A DNA stretch of 64,000 bases, taken from NCBI GenBank assembly GCA_018350325.1, contig JAEVLN010000004.1:1426001-1490000 (forward strand), read 5' to 3'. Positions 1-13,490 of the stretch are shown one piece after another. The stretch comes from Globodera rostochiensis (taxonomy: Eukaryota > Nematoda > Chromadorea > Rhabditida > Heteroderidae). A program made the position numbers and the translations under genes. The notes under the pieces are model-generated. The model was given only the letters and a program-made list of their open reading frames with translations. It did not search any database and had not been told where the DNA came from. How positions within the stretch are numbered: the stretch's first letter is position 1; the number at the start of each line of letters is the position of its first letter.

Positions 1-1730
1 CAACAGTCGCCATTTTTGATTCTTATTCGACGAATGGGCGGGTTAAGGAGGTCACATTTTAAGTGTCTCTCACCGAAATTGGAGGGGGCCGAGGGCGGCG
101 GTTAACTGTTGTTGAACTGAATGGCACCTCACCAAATTGGACCCTTTTAGAGGAGGCGGCGGCGGTGAGAGCTTTGGTGCCATTCCCGGAAGAGGGCTTT
201 TCATCTTCTCAAAAGGGCACATTTGGCAAAAAGAGTGCGCGCGTTTTGAAGGAAATAAAAACTGCGGCGCACCTGTCTTTTGCCGGCAAAATTTGATTTT
301 CGTGTCCAAATGTTCAACTGCTGAATCAAAGTTTTGAATATTCTGGTCCTGCGATCGTACGGTTTGAGAAGTACATTCGTGGCATTAATCCTGCTTATGA
401 TCTCTGTTCACTGATCATCTACAATCGATCAGGGCATTGTGCCGTCTTCGGGTCAAATGCTTAACCCGCCGGGGGTTTACACGAACGACTAAAATTGGTG
501 CGTTTTTCGTCTGTCTTTGGGTTTTTAAGCCGGCTTTTAACTCTTAACCCCCCCGCGGGTTTATTTAGCCCGAGGACGAGCACAAGGCCTCCAAGTCACG
601 ACTGAAAACTCTGTCGATCAGATCACGACAAAATGGCGGCTTGGTGGTAAGGCAGAACATCCAACATTATTTGTGCCACATCTGATCAGATTTGTGGGGT
701 ATTTTTTATTTTTGAAACATCCCCCCGATTTCCCTCATTATCGCGCGCGCCTCTTACTGTTCTTTTTCCATTACATGTCCTCACCCCCCCCCCCATTTTC
801 TTGCATAATTTTCCATCCCCCGCAGCGTTTCCGTTCGCCCCCCCTCCACTTCCACCCGTTTTGGGCCCCCTTTCGGCATGCCACTCTTCCTTCATTTGTG
901 CCTGTGATTTCCTATCCCCCTCCCCCTCCGGCGCCGTCCTCTTCCATGGAGAATGAATGAATGGTGCCCTGACCCAACCATTCATTCATTGTTTATTCAC
1001 CACTATTCAAATTGAGCCTCTAAAAGATGTGCCGAGGGTGGGGGGGGGGGTGGTCGGTCCATCAATTTTGTGCCGAAATGGACCTCCCCCGCCCCCCTCC
1101 TCTACGGCACCGCCCTACAAACAATGTCGGCACTCTGTGGGCCACAAAAGGGCATCCTGGGGAGGGCGCGCGGTAAATTGTGTGCCGCAATCACGACGAC
1201 GGACGCCGACCACCCAAAAAGGCACCACCACCACACTCGGACACAACCCTTTTAGCACATAAAAAGCGTGAACATGAACACACAACACATTGACAAAAAG
1301 TACATGCCCGAATCGGCCCGCGCCTTTTTGTGCTCATTTTTGTCCAAATTTTAAGACCAAAAAACTTTCGCCAAAATACCGCAATTTTATTGTAAATTGG
1401 CACAAAATTTGAAACATTACCCAATCTTTTAAAAATGTTGACAGCCCCCCAACCCTTCCAATAAAAAATGTCCCAAAAAAACTTTGCCTATTTTTGTCCT
1501 TATAAAATGCTCCGGCAGTCCGTCAGCTTCACAATGTTTTCATGAAAACAGCGAAAACAGCAAGAAATATGTGCAATAATCGTCAGATGGGTAATATAAA
1601 AATACACACAGAAGCAAAATGAGTAACAAATTGTTTTTAATATTCTTTCTCACCAGACTTCAAAACAGCGCGTCGAATTCGTCCGTTCCTCCCCCTCCCC
1701 TCCGGCGATGCATCTCCCTCCATTTCACTT
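1..1730. other. Intergenic, no supported gene
   Basis: I see no exon chain here. The stretch has several poly-C and poly-G tracts (near 780-800, 845 and 1038-1050) and short low-complexity open frames that are C/G-rich artefacts. It includes the region downstream of the minus-strand TMA7 gene. Confidence 0.5.
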
Positions 1731-2796
1731 CTATTTTTTGCCCGACTTTTTGATACCACCGCCAGCTGAAAAAAAACAAATAAAAAATGCAAAATTTAAC
1801 TTTACCAAATAAAAATGGGGGGGGGGGCATTAAATTCCTTTTTGAAATTCAAAAAAATTAACAGTGAATTAGCTAAAATTTGACACATTTTTGCTCTGGC
1901 AACCCAACACGCATCCCTCTAAATTCGGAACCATTTAACTCTTTTAAAATCAAATAGTTTCAACAAAAGTTCTAAATAAGAGAAATTTCAAAAAGTTGAA
2001 ATCGGGCCATTGCGTCTAAAAGTTACATACGCAACTGAATTTTTCAGAATTTTATGGCGTTTCAGCGCTAAAAACTTTAATGCGATGGCTAGATTATGCT
2101 TAGTAATCGCTTAAATGAAACCAAATTTGTTTGGAAATTTAGTGTTTTGGGCCAAAAAGGGATGCGTTGGGTAGGCTCAAATTTGAATTTTCCTTAATAA
2201 ACAATTTCTATTGTTTTCCATAATTTTTCCCGGTGACGTTTATTCGACACATATTTGATGAACTATTTTCGATGTCCAGTTCGGATACCAAACCCTTGAA
2301 AATAATTTTTCAATTAAAAACAAAAAAAACAAAAATGAATTTTTGCCATTCTACGTTAAAAAACAGTTTTGAGATTGCGCTGAATGGGTGTAAAAATTCT
2401 CCATTTTTTAGTTTTGATCAAAAAACCGTACGTTTGCCGCCCTTTTCCGCCTTCTGCGCAGCCTCCTTCAACTTTTTCTGCTCTTCCTGTTGCTTCTTTT
2501 TGAATTCGACGTCCTCCTAAAAAGGGGGGGGGGTATAATAATAAATCAGTCCATGGCGTGCTATTCACCAAAAGGAAATTAGTGCCTTTTCATGAATTTT
2601 GTTTGATTTTTTCAAACAATTATGCAAATTTCATAAATTATGAATGCAAAATTTTATTTTCGCGCTTCATTGGATTGGAGAGCCACAAAATGGCGGAATT
2701 TTTATTTAAAAAAAAAAAGCAAACCTCAGTGAGCACTTTGTCATCCTTCTTGGCCGCCTTCAACGGCTTCAACTTCCCTCCTTGACGGCCGGACAT
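1731..2796 (-). CDS. TMA7: TMA7 (translation machinery-associated protein 7)
   Basis: A very small basic protein of the TMA7/CCDC72 family, which associates with ribosomes. Three exons on the minus strand, 2796-2725, 2516-2432 and 1765-1731, join in phase to give 63 residues, against about 64 in the family. The product starts MSGRQGGK, has a lysine-rich stretch, then a KKKQQEEQKKLKE helix, and ends GGGIKKSGKK, which is the conserved family tail. The second intron is 666 bp and holds only AT-rich sequence and a poly-G run. The start is the ATG that opens the MSG motif. The call rests on recognising the family pattern; both ends and the length agree. Confidence 0.9.
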
Positions 2797-5142
2797 TATC
2801 AGGAGAATGCGAATTATACGAAGCGCAAAAACTCAAACACAAAACAACAGCTAAAATGGCAACAAATCGAATTACAACAAACGCTATTTTTGGTCCCCAT
2901 TTGAAATTTTGCGAGGCAAAATTTGAAGTTTAATGATTTATTGAGAAAATGTGCAAAATCGGAAATAGCCGATCACCATATTTTCACACAACTTTGATTT
3001 TATTACAAGAAAGAATAAAAGATATAAAAAGTACTGTTCGATTTGATTCTAAAAGATCGGAAATTTGAAAAAAGCCTGGCCCAAGTCGGATTTTCTCAGT
3101 TCTATCATACCCGAACCGGGCCCTCAAGAAGTCCGGGCAGTCCAGAAAATCCGGGTAGTCAAGTTTTGCCAAATGCGGAGAGTCTACGCCCGGTCCGGTC
3201 CGATCTCTAATTGTTTTTAAGTGTTTGTTAACTTTTCCAAGCAATTTTTATCAGAAAAGTTTTTCAGATTAATTATTTATTGGCATTGTGTTTTGATTTT
3301 CAAATAAAGAACAAATGGTCCTTTTATTATTCTTGCACTGAATTTTTGAATGATAAAATGATCGGTTGGGATCCCAGGCTCGGGACTCTCGCAAATCCCT
3401 ACCCTCCCAAAGATTATTCTTTTAAATTTGCAATTTCAAATTTAAAAAAAACGATATTTTTAGGGGGTGGAAACCCGCGGGGTTAATAAGCTTTGTCGCG
3501 ACTATTGTAGCGTTGCAAAAGTCGTCGTTGAAGAAAATCAAAAAAAAATTTCAATATTTTTAAAAATGCCAACCCTTCGTCAATTCAATGATTTTGTACA
3601 CATTTTATAATTTTTGTTCGTATTCAAAATTTAAAATTTGTTCAAAAGTGCGCGATGAATGATGAGCTAGCTTTAAACGTGCCATTGCCATTTTACGAAC
3701 GAACCATCGGCGGACGGACGACCATCTCCAATCCGTCCCCCCCCCCCCCTTCAAAATCAAACAATCCCTCCCCCCCCCTCCATTTATAATTATGTATATC
3801 GGGAGACTCCCCCCCTCCCCCCCCCCCCCCCCCCCGGCGCCACTCTTCGACTTTGTCCGGCTTAAATTACCTTTTTGGCCAAATCCATCTCTTCCTTTCT
3901 TCTTCATCCGTGTGCTGGCCGCAATTATTGCACAATCCGTCCCCCGAAGGGATGGCCCCGCAAAATGAAATGAATGAGGCGATGGCACTGCTGCGGATAA
4001 TGGCACGGAGATGAAAGCCCCAAAATGGTCTGTGTGTGTGTTGTGTTTGGCCACAGCAGAAGCCACCGACTTCGGCGAGAGGGCAAAAGCGTAGAAGAAA
4101 GTGCGGCTTTTTAAGTTTTGTTTGAAGTATCAAATTTCACATTTCAAATAACAATAAATGGCATGGCATTTCACTTTAAAATTGATGTCCAATAAAGCAG
4201 AATTGGCTGATCAGACAACAACGGCACAAAATGGGAAATAAAGGCAATTCACCGATCAGAGACAACGACGGCACAAAAAAAGTGTTGATCGAAGCGGGAT
4301 CACATAATATGGGCGGGTCTATAAGATTCAGATCGTGTTTTGGTTTGGAAGTTACATTATGTGCCACGCACAAATTCTTTATTCTGGCATTCCAAAACTA
4401 ATTTTGGAATCGACAAATAATGTTGGCAATTTTATATTTTAGAGAGTAATTTATTCCTTTGAAAGTGGAATTTTTTGGGCAAATTTTGTGATTTTTTGCA
4501 CTCTTTCGGCATTTGTTTGTGAGTGTGTGCCGTTCGTTATACGGTGTTTTTTTTTCTCTGTCTTTTGCCGCCACTGTCGTCCAATGGCCAATTGAAGGCG
4601 GATGCGTTGGCCACGCCCACCCATCGCCCGGGGGGTCGTCCCCGTCGCTGTTTGGCACTCTTCCTGGCACCCGCGGGGCATGGCCATCCCTCCGCCTCTT
4701 CCTTCCTCGCCTTGGGGCCCATCTTCCTTCCTTCCCGGACATTGCCCTTGGGGAGGAGGAACACTTACCGGCAAGCGGACCCCCCCCCCCCCCCGGGGGG
4801 GGGGGGGGGACATTAGGCCTTAACCTCGCCTCACCGGTGTGGCAGGGCCGGGGGCAAGTTTTTCTGGCAAATTTTGCCCTGTCTCCTGGCTCTAGCTCTC
4901 GCGGAACAGGACATCCCCTTCCTCGGCACCCGGATTTCCCCCTGGGCTATTTACCCCCCAATGCCCCCCTCCCCCCTCAAGCGCAATGATGAACAACGGC
5001 ACAACGAATGGGACTCAAACGACAAAACAGAGGACAAATGTCGCCGGAGGGGCGACGGACGGAGCAGGACGAGGGGGTATAAAAGTTTGGAGAAAATTAT
5101 GCGAAATCTTTTTGGAAATTTGCAGAGGGTTTATTGCTTTCG
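2797..5142. other. Intergenic, poly-C/poly-G rich; one weak basic ORF
   Basis: There are long C and G tracts at about 3740-3780, 3812-3835 and 4781-4809, the last a C-run followed directly by a G-run. On the minus strand about 4764-4537 reads a basic frame with an AT-hook-like RGRPPGR and a KRQRKK end, but I found no matching exons, so it is not called as a gene. Upstream exons of the ETS gene could also lie here. Confidence 0.4.
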
Positions 5143-8100
5143 ATGGAGTTTTGGTTGAAGCTTAGGACAAACTTTTTCGAACTATTGAAATCCCGGACCA
5201 TTCTCTGGACAGATGCAAATTCGGCGACGTCGAATGGCACTGGCGGTGGCGTCTCCTCCTCATCGTCTTCAACCAGTAGCAGCAACAGCAGCAGCACCAC
5301 CAGTAAGCCGCAAGGCATTGTGTATCCGCACCAACAGCAACACATCCACCAGCAACAGCAACAGCAGCAGCAACAACAAATGGTTGCGGCGGCAGCGGCT
5401 GCTCAGTTCGACTTCACTTTTCCATTTGTGCCCTATTCAACGGTGAGAAGTGCCTTCGTGTTTAGGCATGGCATTTTACTAGAACAGTCCGGCATTTGCC
5501 AAATTGTTTTTTGTTGGGAAGCGGTTAACAAATCGGTGCCGGCTTTTGTCAGCTTTATATACTTAATAAATAAATGCTAAAATGTTTTGCTTCAGCATGG
5601 CACGGTCTGCGGCCCAATGCGTTATTGCCACCCAAACGGCGTTATACCATTTTATGCCGGAGAGCACCAGCACCAGCAGCAACAGTTGCAAACGACGACG
5701 ACGGCATCAATGATTAGCAACGGGCGAAGTGTTGAGCAACAACGGCACGCGCATCAACACCACCACCACCAACAGCAGCAGGGAGACGAAGACGATGCCG
5801 TCAAAGGCTCTTCGGGCGGCGGCCAGAAACGGCACTCTTCCGCTGGAGGTGCTTCTTCGTCGTCGGCGGCATCGTCAGCGGGCACAACACGTCATCACCA
5901 ACAGCAACAGCAACAGCAGCAGAACGGACATGACACGACGGCCAGAGGTGAGAAATGTGCCGTTTCTTCGGGCCACACTGTTTTTGATGTGCCGTCTGAA
6001 CCCTTTGAACCCCCCCCCCCCCCCAACTGGGCTCTGTGATTTCCCCGTTTTGGGAGCTTTAACTTGATTATCAAACACCAATGCTTCTTAATCCAATCCC
6101 CCCACCCTCCGGCCTTAAGAACTGAATTTGTCGATGGCAAACGGCACAGCAACGCCAAATGGGCGCGAGGAAAGCAACGGCATCGTCGTCGGAAACAGAA
6201 CAGACGCCACCCGAACAGATTTGCGAGTGAAAGAGGAGGTCCGTTTTTTTTGACGGCATGAGGCTTAAAAGTGGAATTTTTCTGAAATTTTCAAAAAAAT
6301 TTTCTGCCCTAAACTTTCTCTTTTAAGCCGTTCACTTTGGCTGCCCATCAATCGGTTGCGCTGAGCTGTGCCCTTCAGCAGAACACAACGACGGCAGCCG
6401 ATGAACAGCACCAACCAGGTTCAAAATTTTTGAATTTTTAAATTGACGCCAAAACCCCCCGGGGTCTTTGTTAGGTAATTCAGCGAATGGCACGCAATTT
6501 TTCAATGTTTAATTTTCGCGCTCTCTTATTGCACAATTTAACATTCATTTACTATGTCCTCACATGCACAAAAAGTGCCGATAAATTTGTGCCATTGTCC
6601 AACGATTGCCAACGCCTCCCCCCCCCCCTCGCCCCCTTTGTGCCATTCATCCCCACCGCCCATAGTCTCGGCGGACAATTACGACCCCCCCCCCCCCTCC
6701 CCGAAGGGTCCTAGCAATTCTGTGGAACGATTATCCCTCAAGGGGCTTTTCCTTACCATAAAGAGAGAGGGAGGCTTTTGAGGTGCCTATGAAGCGGGGA
6801 AAGGCTGAATTTCATATAAGCCCAGGCCTTGGGCTCGAGATTTATGCGCTCAATGCCGGCTGAACCGGATGTCACAGAAATGTTGGGGCCATGGACAAAT
6901 TTTGTGCAAAACAAAAAGCAAAAAAATCCGTAGTTCAGACAATGCGACGCCCCCACCAAATACTGTAGAAGAAAATGCGCTTTTGGCAAAGTTCGTGCCG
7001 TGCCGACAATTTTGTCCCCCTTCCCCCGGGGGGGGGGGGGGAGTTGCTCCATTTTGTTGGCATTGTTTTGAGAGAGTGCGCCGTCGTCCGTTGTGCCCGG
7101 CGGCGGGGACTTCTTCTCTTAATTAAGCTTTTGCACGAAAGGACATCGCTTTGGCCAAATTCAATTTGGCCGCCGGCGGCGACAGCAAAAGTGAAGCAAT
7201 GATTGGGATGCCCTCTGGCCCAAGTTGGCCCGGATTTGTTGATGAACTCGGCCCCAAATTTGCATAATTGGCACCGGAATTTGTTTTCTTAAGGCCAACA
7301 GAATTGCAAAAATTCTTTGAAAAGTTAATTTTAAATTGCCACAAGCTGATAAAATCGTTAAAATTATGTCCAAATATTATTAAGCTAATTGAAATTATAT
7401 GTTTTTTTTGGGGGGGGGGGGAAATTCATCAAAATTGCTTCTAGGCTAATAAAGTGAAAATTTTCAAAAATTTGTCTGATAATTTGCTTGGCGAAATGTC
7501 TCATAATTTTGGCACTGAAAAAATGTCCAATTCAATTTTGGCGCCCAAACCCCGAATATGCCCCCCCTCCCCGCGATGGCTAATTGTCTTGGATTTTTGA
7601 CCTATCCAAATTTGGGGTCAAACAGCCAACAGATTGTTGCCGGGAATGAATGGAAGGAATTATAAGAAGAGACCATTTATTGTAGCGATTGCATTTGGTG
7701 GTGGGAGGTATACGGTAACGAACAACGATTAGTCAGTCCCCCGGGGGGACGAACGGATGCACATTGGAAGGGGGCAAATTAGGGGACAAATAATTCGCTA
7801 ATTATATGTGTGATTAAGGACATGAAGCATGCAAAGAGAGTGGTTGGTGGAAAAGGTGTATTCGTTGAAAGCAAATGGATTTGTCAAGGCTTGAGCAAAT
7901 TCAGTGGACTCAAAAATCCATTTTCTTGCGCATCCCCGGCATCCGAAAAATCCACGAATTTTTTGTAGGCCCCCCCCTCCCGGGGACTCCAAGACTCGTT
8001 GAAGCTTGGGCCTCAACGAGACCAATACTCGGGCGCTGTGGTGATCTCCCCCTCCGACCGTTTCAGACCCGTACTTGATCCTCGGGCCGACCTCAAGTCG

Positions 8101-9189
8101 TCTGGCCGCTGCCGGCAGTGGACAAATCCAATTGTGGCAATTTCTGCTCGAATTGTTGTCCGATCAGCGCAATGCCGAAATGATCACATGGGAGGGCACC
8201 GATGGCGAGTTCAAGGTCCGCCAAAGGGCACACTTATTCAAAAAGTGATTCGATAGTAAACAAAACAAAACATCGAAATCTAAAATGTTGTCCAATTTAA
8301 AATAAATAAAATCCTCAAGCTTTGCGAGCCCGACGAAGTGGCCAGACGGTGGGGCGAGCGCAAGTCGAAGCCGCACATGAACTACGACAAAATGTCGCGT
8401 GCATTGCGCTACTATTACGACAAGCAGATCATGAGCAAGGTGCACGGCAAGCGCTACGCGTACAAATTCGACTTTCACGGTGAGTACTTTCAGCAGGAAC
8501 AATTAAATTTTATTGTTTTTCCCCCAAGGGCATTTGTAATTTAGCTTATTCCCTTGCGGCATATTCCTCTTTAAAGATCCAAATGCCCATTTTTTGTGCA
8601 GGAATTGTGCAAGCAATGCAGCCTCCACAAAACATGCATCACCACCACCATCATCATCATCACCAACTGCACCACCATTCAGCCGCTGGCGCCGGAGGGG
8701 AGGCGGCGAGCGGTGCGGTGGCAGCGCACGCGACAATGGCTGCAGCCGCGGCCGGCGACCTGTTCAGCCAAGCGGCGAGCCGGCTGAGCGGTGCAGCGAG
8801 CGGAGCAGCAAGCGCCAGCGACTTCATGCAACAAGCATCCCAATGGACCGCCAACTACCGGTCGTTGATCAACCCGGCTGTGCTGCAGGTACTGCTCGAA
8901 CTTTTTCCTCCTCCTTTGAACGGGTTATAATCCGGTCATCATTTTTCCCAAGCCGGCCGCCCGCTTCTTCAACTCCACCATGGGCTCAGCGTACAACCAG
9001 TTCGGCGTCACCGCTGGCGGATGTTTCCCGTCGTTGTACAGCACCACCAGCATGGTGACCAACGGTGTGGGCACGTACGCGGCTGGGCCGGGCAGCGCCG
9101 CCACGGTTGGGACGGCAAAGTGTACGCATCAGCAACAGAGCACAACGACGGGCGACGCGTCGTCGTTGCCCAACTTCTTCCGCGGTTGA
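5143..9189 (+). CDS. ETS-domain transcription factor, ERG/FLI/FEV type
   Basis: A sequence-specific nuclear transcription factor. Exons 5143-5442, 5596-5947, 6120-6238, 6328-6418, 8067-8215, 8320-8479, 8602-8888 and 8953-9189 join in phase to 564 residues. The N-terminal third is low complexity with Ser, Gln (about residues 70-82) and His runs. From residue 288 the sequence [13 protein letters not shown] and [15 protein letters not shown] leads into the ETS domain (about 305-390), with the recognition-helix motif [11 protein letters not shown] and the [15 protein letters not shown] end. These blocks match ERG/FLI1 closely; in nematodes the likely counterpart is ETS-5 (FEV), an inference. The region after the domain has a nine-His run and Ala-rich sequence. 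The 1648-bp intron before the ETS exon holds no exon I can support. The first exon may be preceded by others, because a possible acceptor lies at about 5123. The 3' edge of exon 3 could instead be 6226. Confidence 0.88.
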
Positions 9190-9653
9190 AGAACTGCTGT
9201 CCCTCCATGGTCTTATTGTCATGTCGCTACACTTTACACATGTTCAAACCGTACCGTACACAAATAGGGTTCGGCATCCTTTTTTCACACAAAAGTTTTG
9301 GGGAATTTTAAAATTTTTTGCACGTTCTCCAAACCCTAGCAAAAAAAAAAACGAATTTGAATTGGGGATCTTCGACCAAATGTTGGCACTGTTCATGGAA
9401 TTGTTTAAGCATCCCCTGGAGCGTTTTGTATGTAAATATTTAAGCATCATTTGAAGTCAAAAGTCGCCAAAAAAGTCCTTTATATTTCATTTTCTTCGCA
9501 TTGATCAAATGAAAAATTGCGATAATAAAATGTTTGGGAAAAGCATAACAATTTTTCAAAGAGAATCTCTCTCTCAAAGTTTGGCAACATAACAAAAATA
9601 ATAAAATTGAATAAGTGATCAATCCATCCATCCGATCATTAACCATCAATCAA

Positions 9654-11880
9654 TCAATCATCACTCGGCTTCTCATCCTTTTTGCCGTGAACGACCAGCA
9701 AATGTCGGCGCAAATTATGGGGAAGAGCGAAGCCCCGGTGGCAAGTCGGGCACTGAAATTGTCCCATTTTTTAAAAACAAAAACAAAAAATAAAAAAACA
9801 AATTCCCACCATATTAAGTTGTCTTTTTTCGGCACTGTGGGTGATCATGTGCCTGCCCAAGTCCTGCGGTCGACTAAATCGTTTTGGGCACTTTGGACAC
9901 TAAAAAATTTCATTTTAAAATATTAAATTGCATTTTCTGCACATTACGTCAGAGAGAAACATTGCAAAGCCATAAAAAAATAGCAAAAAAAAAAAATGTA
10001 TTTTTTCTAAACCATAAAATTTGAGTCCGCGGTTCGCTATTGGTCGAGAAATGAATTTTCCCGTACAAAACTGGGGCAGAAATTAAAAAACAACAACGTG
10101 TTTTTGCGCAAATTTCTTATTCAAATTTATTTTTACCCCCCCCCCCCCACGGGGTCGGACCGGCGTCCCCAGGGGTCCCCTAAATGTTTTTGTCTCTCTG
10201 ACGATATTGGCACGGATGCCATTTTTAGTCTCAACATTTTACCCCAATCGGTCTCTCGCTGTTGCGTGTTGTAATGCCACCACCGCCACCGCTATCATTT
10301 GTTGTTGTTGAAATTCGTCGATTTCTTCTTCTCTTCTTCACCGCCGACGCGTCCGAATCCGAATCACTTGACCCGTCCGTATAGGCCACAGCATTTGTCG
10401 TCCTCACTGGTGTTGTTGTTGTTGGTGCCAATACTCGTTGAACAGCCACAACAACATCGTCAGCGGTTTGTACACCAACATCCGCCGATGTTTGTGCCGG
10501 AACATTCTCCTCTATCGTTTGGACTGCAACATCCACCGCTACTTGTGACGACAGAACATAATGATCCGTTTGAACTGCAACATCCGCTTTTTGAACACCA
10601 ATATTGGCCGTTTGGACTTCGTCAACAGGTTCAGTATCATCAGCATCAATCCGCGCTGCCTCTTCAATGTCCATACCGGAACAGTCAGCCGACTCACTTT
10701 GTTCATCTGCATTGTCATGACCCTCCAGCGATTCAACATCATCTTTTTTGCCACCAATTGGGCTAAACTTCTGCAAAATAAACATGGATGAACTTTTGAA
10801 GCAATTTGAGTTGAGATTAAAGCCCGAAATTTTGAAGAACAAAAAAAAAAAAATCGCGGATCGGGATTTAAAAGTTTGACCATGTCCGGGCTCTAATCAA
10901 GCTTCAACCTTGGCATCTTCAGACTCGTCCAGCCAATTATGCCCATCATCGTCATCAACATTTGTTCCATTTTGTGCACAGCCGTCCATCCCCACTTGTT
11001 CAGCAAGTAACCGCACCAACTCAAGCCGATCGTCACAATTCGGGCACAATTTGTCGCTGACGCTGGCCAACGCGTCCGCGTTCAGCCAAAACAATTCCAT
11101 CGCCTTGTCGGCATTGGCACGGCCACGGATTGCATTAAAACGGTCACAAATGTGCTTCACACATCGCATTGACGGCCAACAATCGCTGCAGAAACGGTCA
11201 AACGCGCATTGGACAGCCAAAAAGTAGGAACGGAGAAGCCGATGGGCAGAAGCAGTAGCCGGGACACAATTTGGCTGAAAAAATATTGAATAATTTAACT
11301 TTTTGTTAGCATAACAATTTACTTTAAATTCAAAAATTACAATGTTGCAAAACAAAAGGGTCCCCCCCCTATGGGGTTTTCCCCAAATTTCATGTTAAAT
11401 ATTGGACTGCAAAATCCAAAAACGTGCAAGTCATACCCAAAAAAAAATTTTTATTGCAAAATTAGTCAAATTTCTGAATTTAAGCAATTTTGTGAACAAA
11501 ATGCATCATAAATTTCAAGGCACCTCAAAACTCTCCCCCCCCCCCCAAAGTTTTCCCTTCCTGGCTTAGGAATAAATCCAAAACCAAAATTTCGGCCAAC
11601 TCTTCTGCCATACAAACCTCGTTGAAGCCAAAAATTTAAAAAACCCGAAAATTTTTGTGCCTAACCGCGCCCTAACCTTGTTCACTTTTGGCACATGGTT
11701 TACTCCGCCGTACTTTTGGTCCTCTGTAATGCATTTGACGTGCGTCTGGTAACTTTCCCGGTCGAACACCGTCTGGCAGTCCATGCACGAATAGCGAGCA
11801 GTGTGACATCGGTGGTTGTGCTGCAGCACCTGCTTCGTCTTCATTGTCTCGCCACACTCGTCGCAGATGAAAAACACCAT
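9654..11880 (-). CDS. Zinc-finger protein: LYAR-type finger plus two C2H2 fingers
   Basis: Exons 11880-11677, 11274-10909, 10770-10243, 9899-9810 and 9752-9654 join in phase to 428 residues. The start reads MVFFICDECGE, and CMDCQTVF with HVKCITEDQKYGG is the LYAR-type C2HC finger, known from nucleolar growth-regulating proteins. The rest is not LYAR. The second exon has CxxC pairs (CSDCW, CPNC), and the third is acidic and Val/Gln-rich, with a KKRRRNRR nuclear-localisation-like stretch. The last two exons give two C2H2 fingers, CPKCPKRFSRPQDLGRH and CPTCHRGFALPHNLRRH. If exon 3 is not spliced at 10243 the frame stops at 10231, which would give a shorter isoform without the C2H2 fingers. The donor at 9810 is weakly supported. 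Two genes merged by my model remain possible. Confidence 0.62.
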
Positions 11881-12029
11881 TTAAATATTAAAATATCTGA
11901 AGAATTAGAGACATTTTTGATTAGTTATTGCATTCAGACTCTTCTAGATTAAGAAGGGCCTCCCTCTCTCCCCATTTGAATTCCGAAACAGACAAATTTT
12001 AAAGGGGTTCTAAACATTCAAAGCGTATT

Positions 12030-12260
12030 ACTAAAGGTTTTGGGGGTCGAGGAATCCGAATATGACCATTTTTGGACAAATTTCAAACCTCGTACACGAA
12101 TTCGAACAATTTTTGGGAAATCCAAAATATTCCAAAAATCAGTTTTAGTTCTAATTTTTGAGTATCAGCAGAATGTCGCATTATTTTCGAAATTTCCTTG
12201 GCGGGTTTTTTCTGAGAACCGAATTCTGAAATCACCGGACCCGAAAACCGGACAAAAGAA
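12030..12260. repeat. Degenerate relative of the 32.3-kb fold-back element
   Basis: This stretch has the same order of words (GAATCCGAAT, GACCATTTTTGGACAAATTTC, then ACGAATTCGAACAATTTTT) as one arm of the inverted-repeat element at 32282-32748. Only one arm is visible and I could not find its ends. Confidence 0.35.
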
Positions 12261-12490
12261 TTGAACCAGGACCTGTTTATCGAAAAACAAACATTTTTTT
12301 GAAAGAAAAATATTTTTTGGCTTTAAAAATAATTAAAAGACGTTATGCCAAATTTTTTAATTATTTAAAAACTCAACAAAAGCTCTTCCATTTTTGATCG
12401 GAAGTATATAATCGCTTCGATTTCCGTCCAATTCTTCCCATTACAATTTGCCATTGCTTATACATTTCTGTCTTCTTCAATTCGTGTGCA

Positions 12491-13490
12491 ATGCTCACCA
12501 AAGAATAGTGAGCATTTTTATTAATTTTTTGTTTTTTTCAAAAAAAAAAAATTTTCCCAATTTTTAGTCGCCTCGTTCTGCCGATGACAGTTGAAGAATA
12601 CCAAATTGCGCATCTGTTTTGTGCCGTTGAAGAAGCAAGACGCAGTCCCGCCGTGTTCAAAGTGTTGCAGAACGAACCCACCGACGGGCGGGCATTGCAT
12701 GGCGTAGTGGCAGGGGCGGGCCGACACATTCACACAGTCACACAGCCGTAAGTTTTGTGGAGAGATAAAGCGGACAGAGTTAAAGCATTTGCCATATTTT
12801 TAGGCCACCAAATTTGGCGAGTTTTTTCCCGACCGGCGCATTGACTCTTCATCTTCACAGTTGGGAGGCGTTTCCGTACGCGAAAACCGAGCAACGCAAT
12901 GAACACACCGACGGCAGTGGCCGCTATAATCATCACGTCGAATACATTCGCCTGAACGATCGCGGCACAACTGAAAATGTATGCCAACAATTCTTTTTGA
13001 TGACAATAATTTAAGCCCCCAAACTTTCAGGCTTTTCCCTTCAAAGACCTACTGGAAGCGCAGGACATCGAAACAGTGCACATTGACATCGCCGACGACA
13101 ATGCGTACGCGCACGAGCAGGACAACAACCAAGCGGCCATGTCGCCATCGACGTTTCATTCCGAACGGACGGGCAGAGGCCCGCTGCTGGAAGGATGGCG
13201 GGACAGCTGTGAGCCAGTGATGTGCGTCTACATGTTGGTCATGGTCGACTTCAAGCTGTTCGGCCTTCGTCAGACCATCGAACAAGCCATTCATCAGGTA
13301 GAGAGATTGCCTCTCCGAGACTTTAGTTTTAATAGAATTGCCTTTTTTTTAGGAATTTGCCCGCGCTTGCTACAACTTTCATCGTTCACTGTTCTGCTCC
13401 ATGGATCGTTGGCACGGATTGACATTGGACCAGGCCCGCACAATGGAAGCGGAGATGCTGCAGGAACACACCGAGAACGCTGAGCCCTGA
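12491..13490 (+). CDS. Phosphatidylinositol transfer protein, class I (PITP alpha/beta type)
   Basis: A soluble lipid carrier that exchanges phosphatidylinositol and phosphatidylcholine between membranes. Exons 12491-12507, 12568-12747, 12804-12978, 13031-13297 and 13353-13490 join in phase to 258 residues, close to the usual 270. The start MLTKEYRLVLPMTVEEYQIA matches the family N-terminus, and the ATG sits in a 17-nt first exon. Further family blocks are WEAFPYAKT (WNAYPYCRT in vertebrates), VHIDIAD, RTGRGPLLEGW (TGRGPLGPNW), MCVYMLVMVDFKLFGLR and FHRSLFCSMDRW. The central part around residues 50-70 is shorter and more diverged than in vertebrates. The 3' end runs directly into a 45-bp tandem repeat. 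Confidence 0.93.
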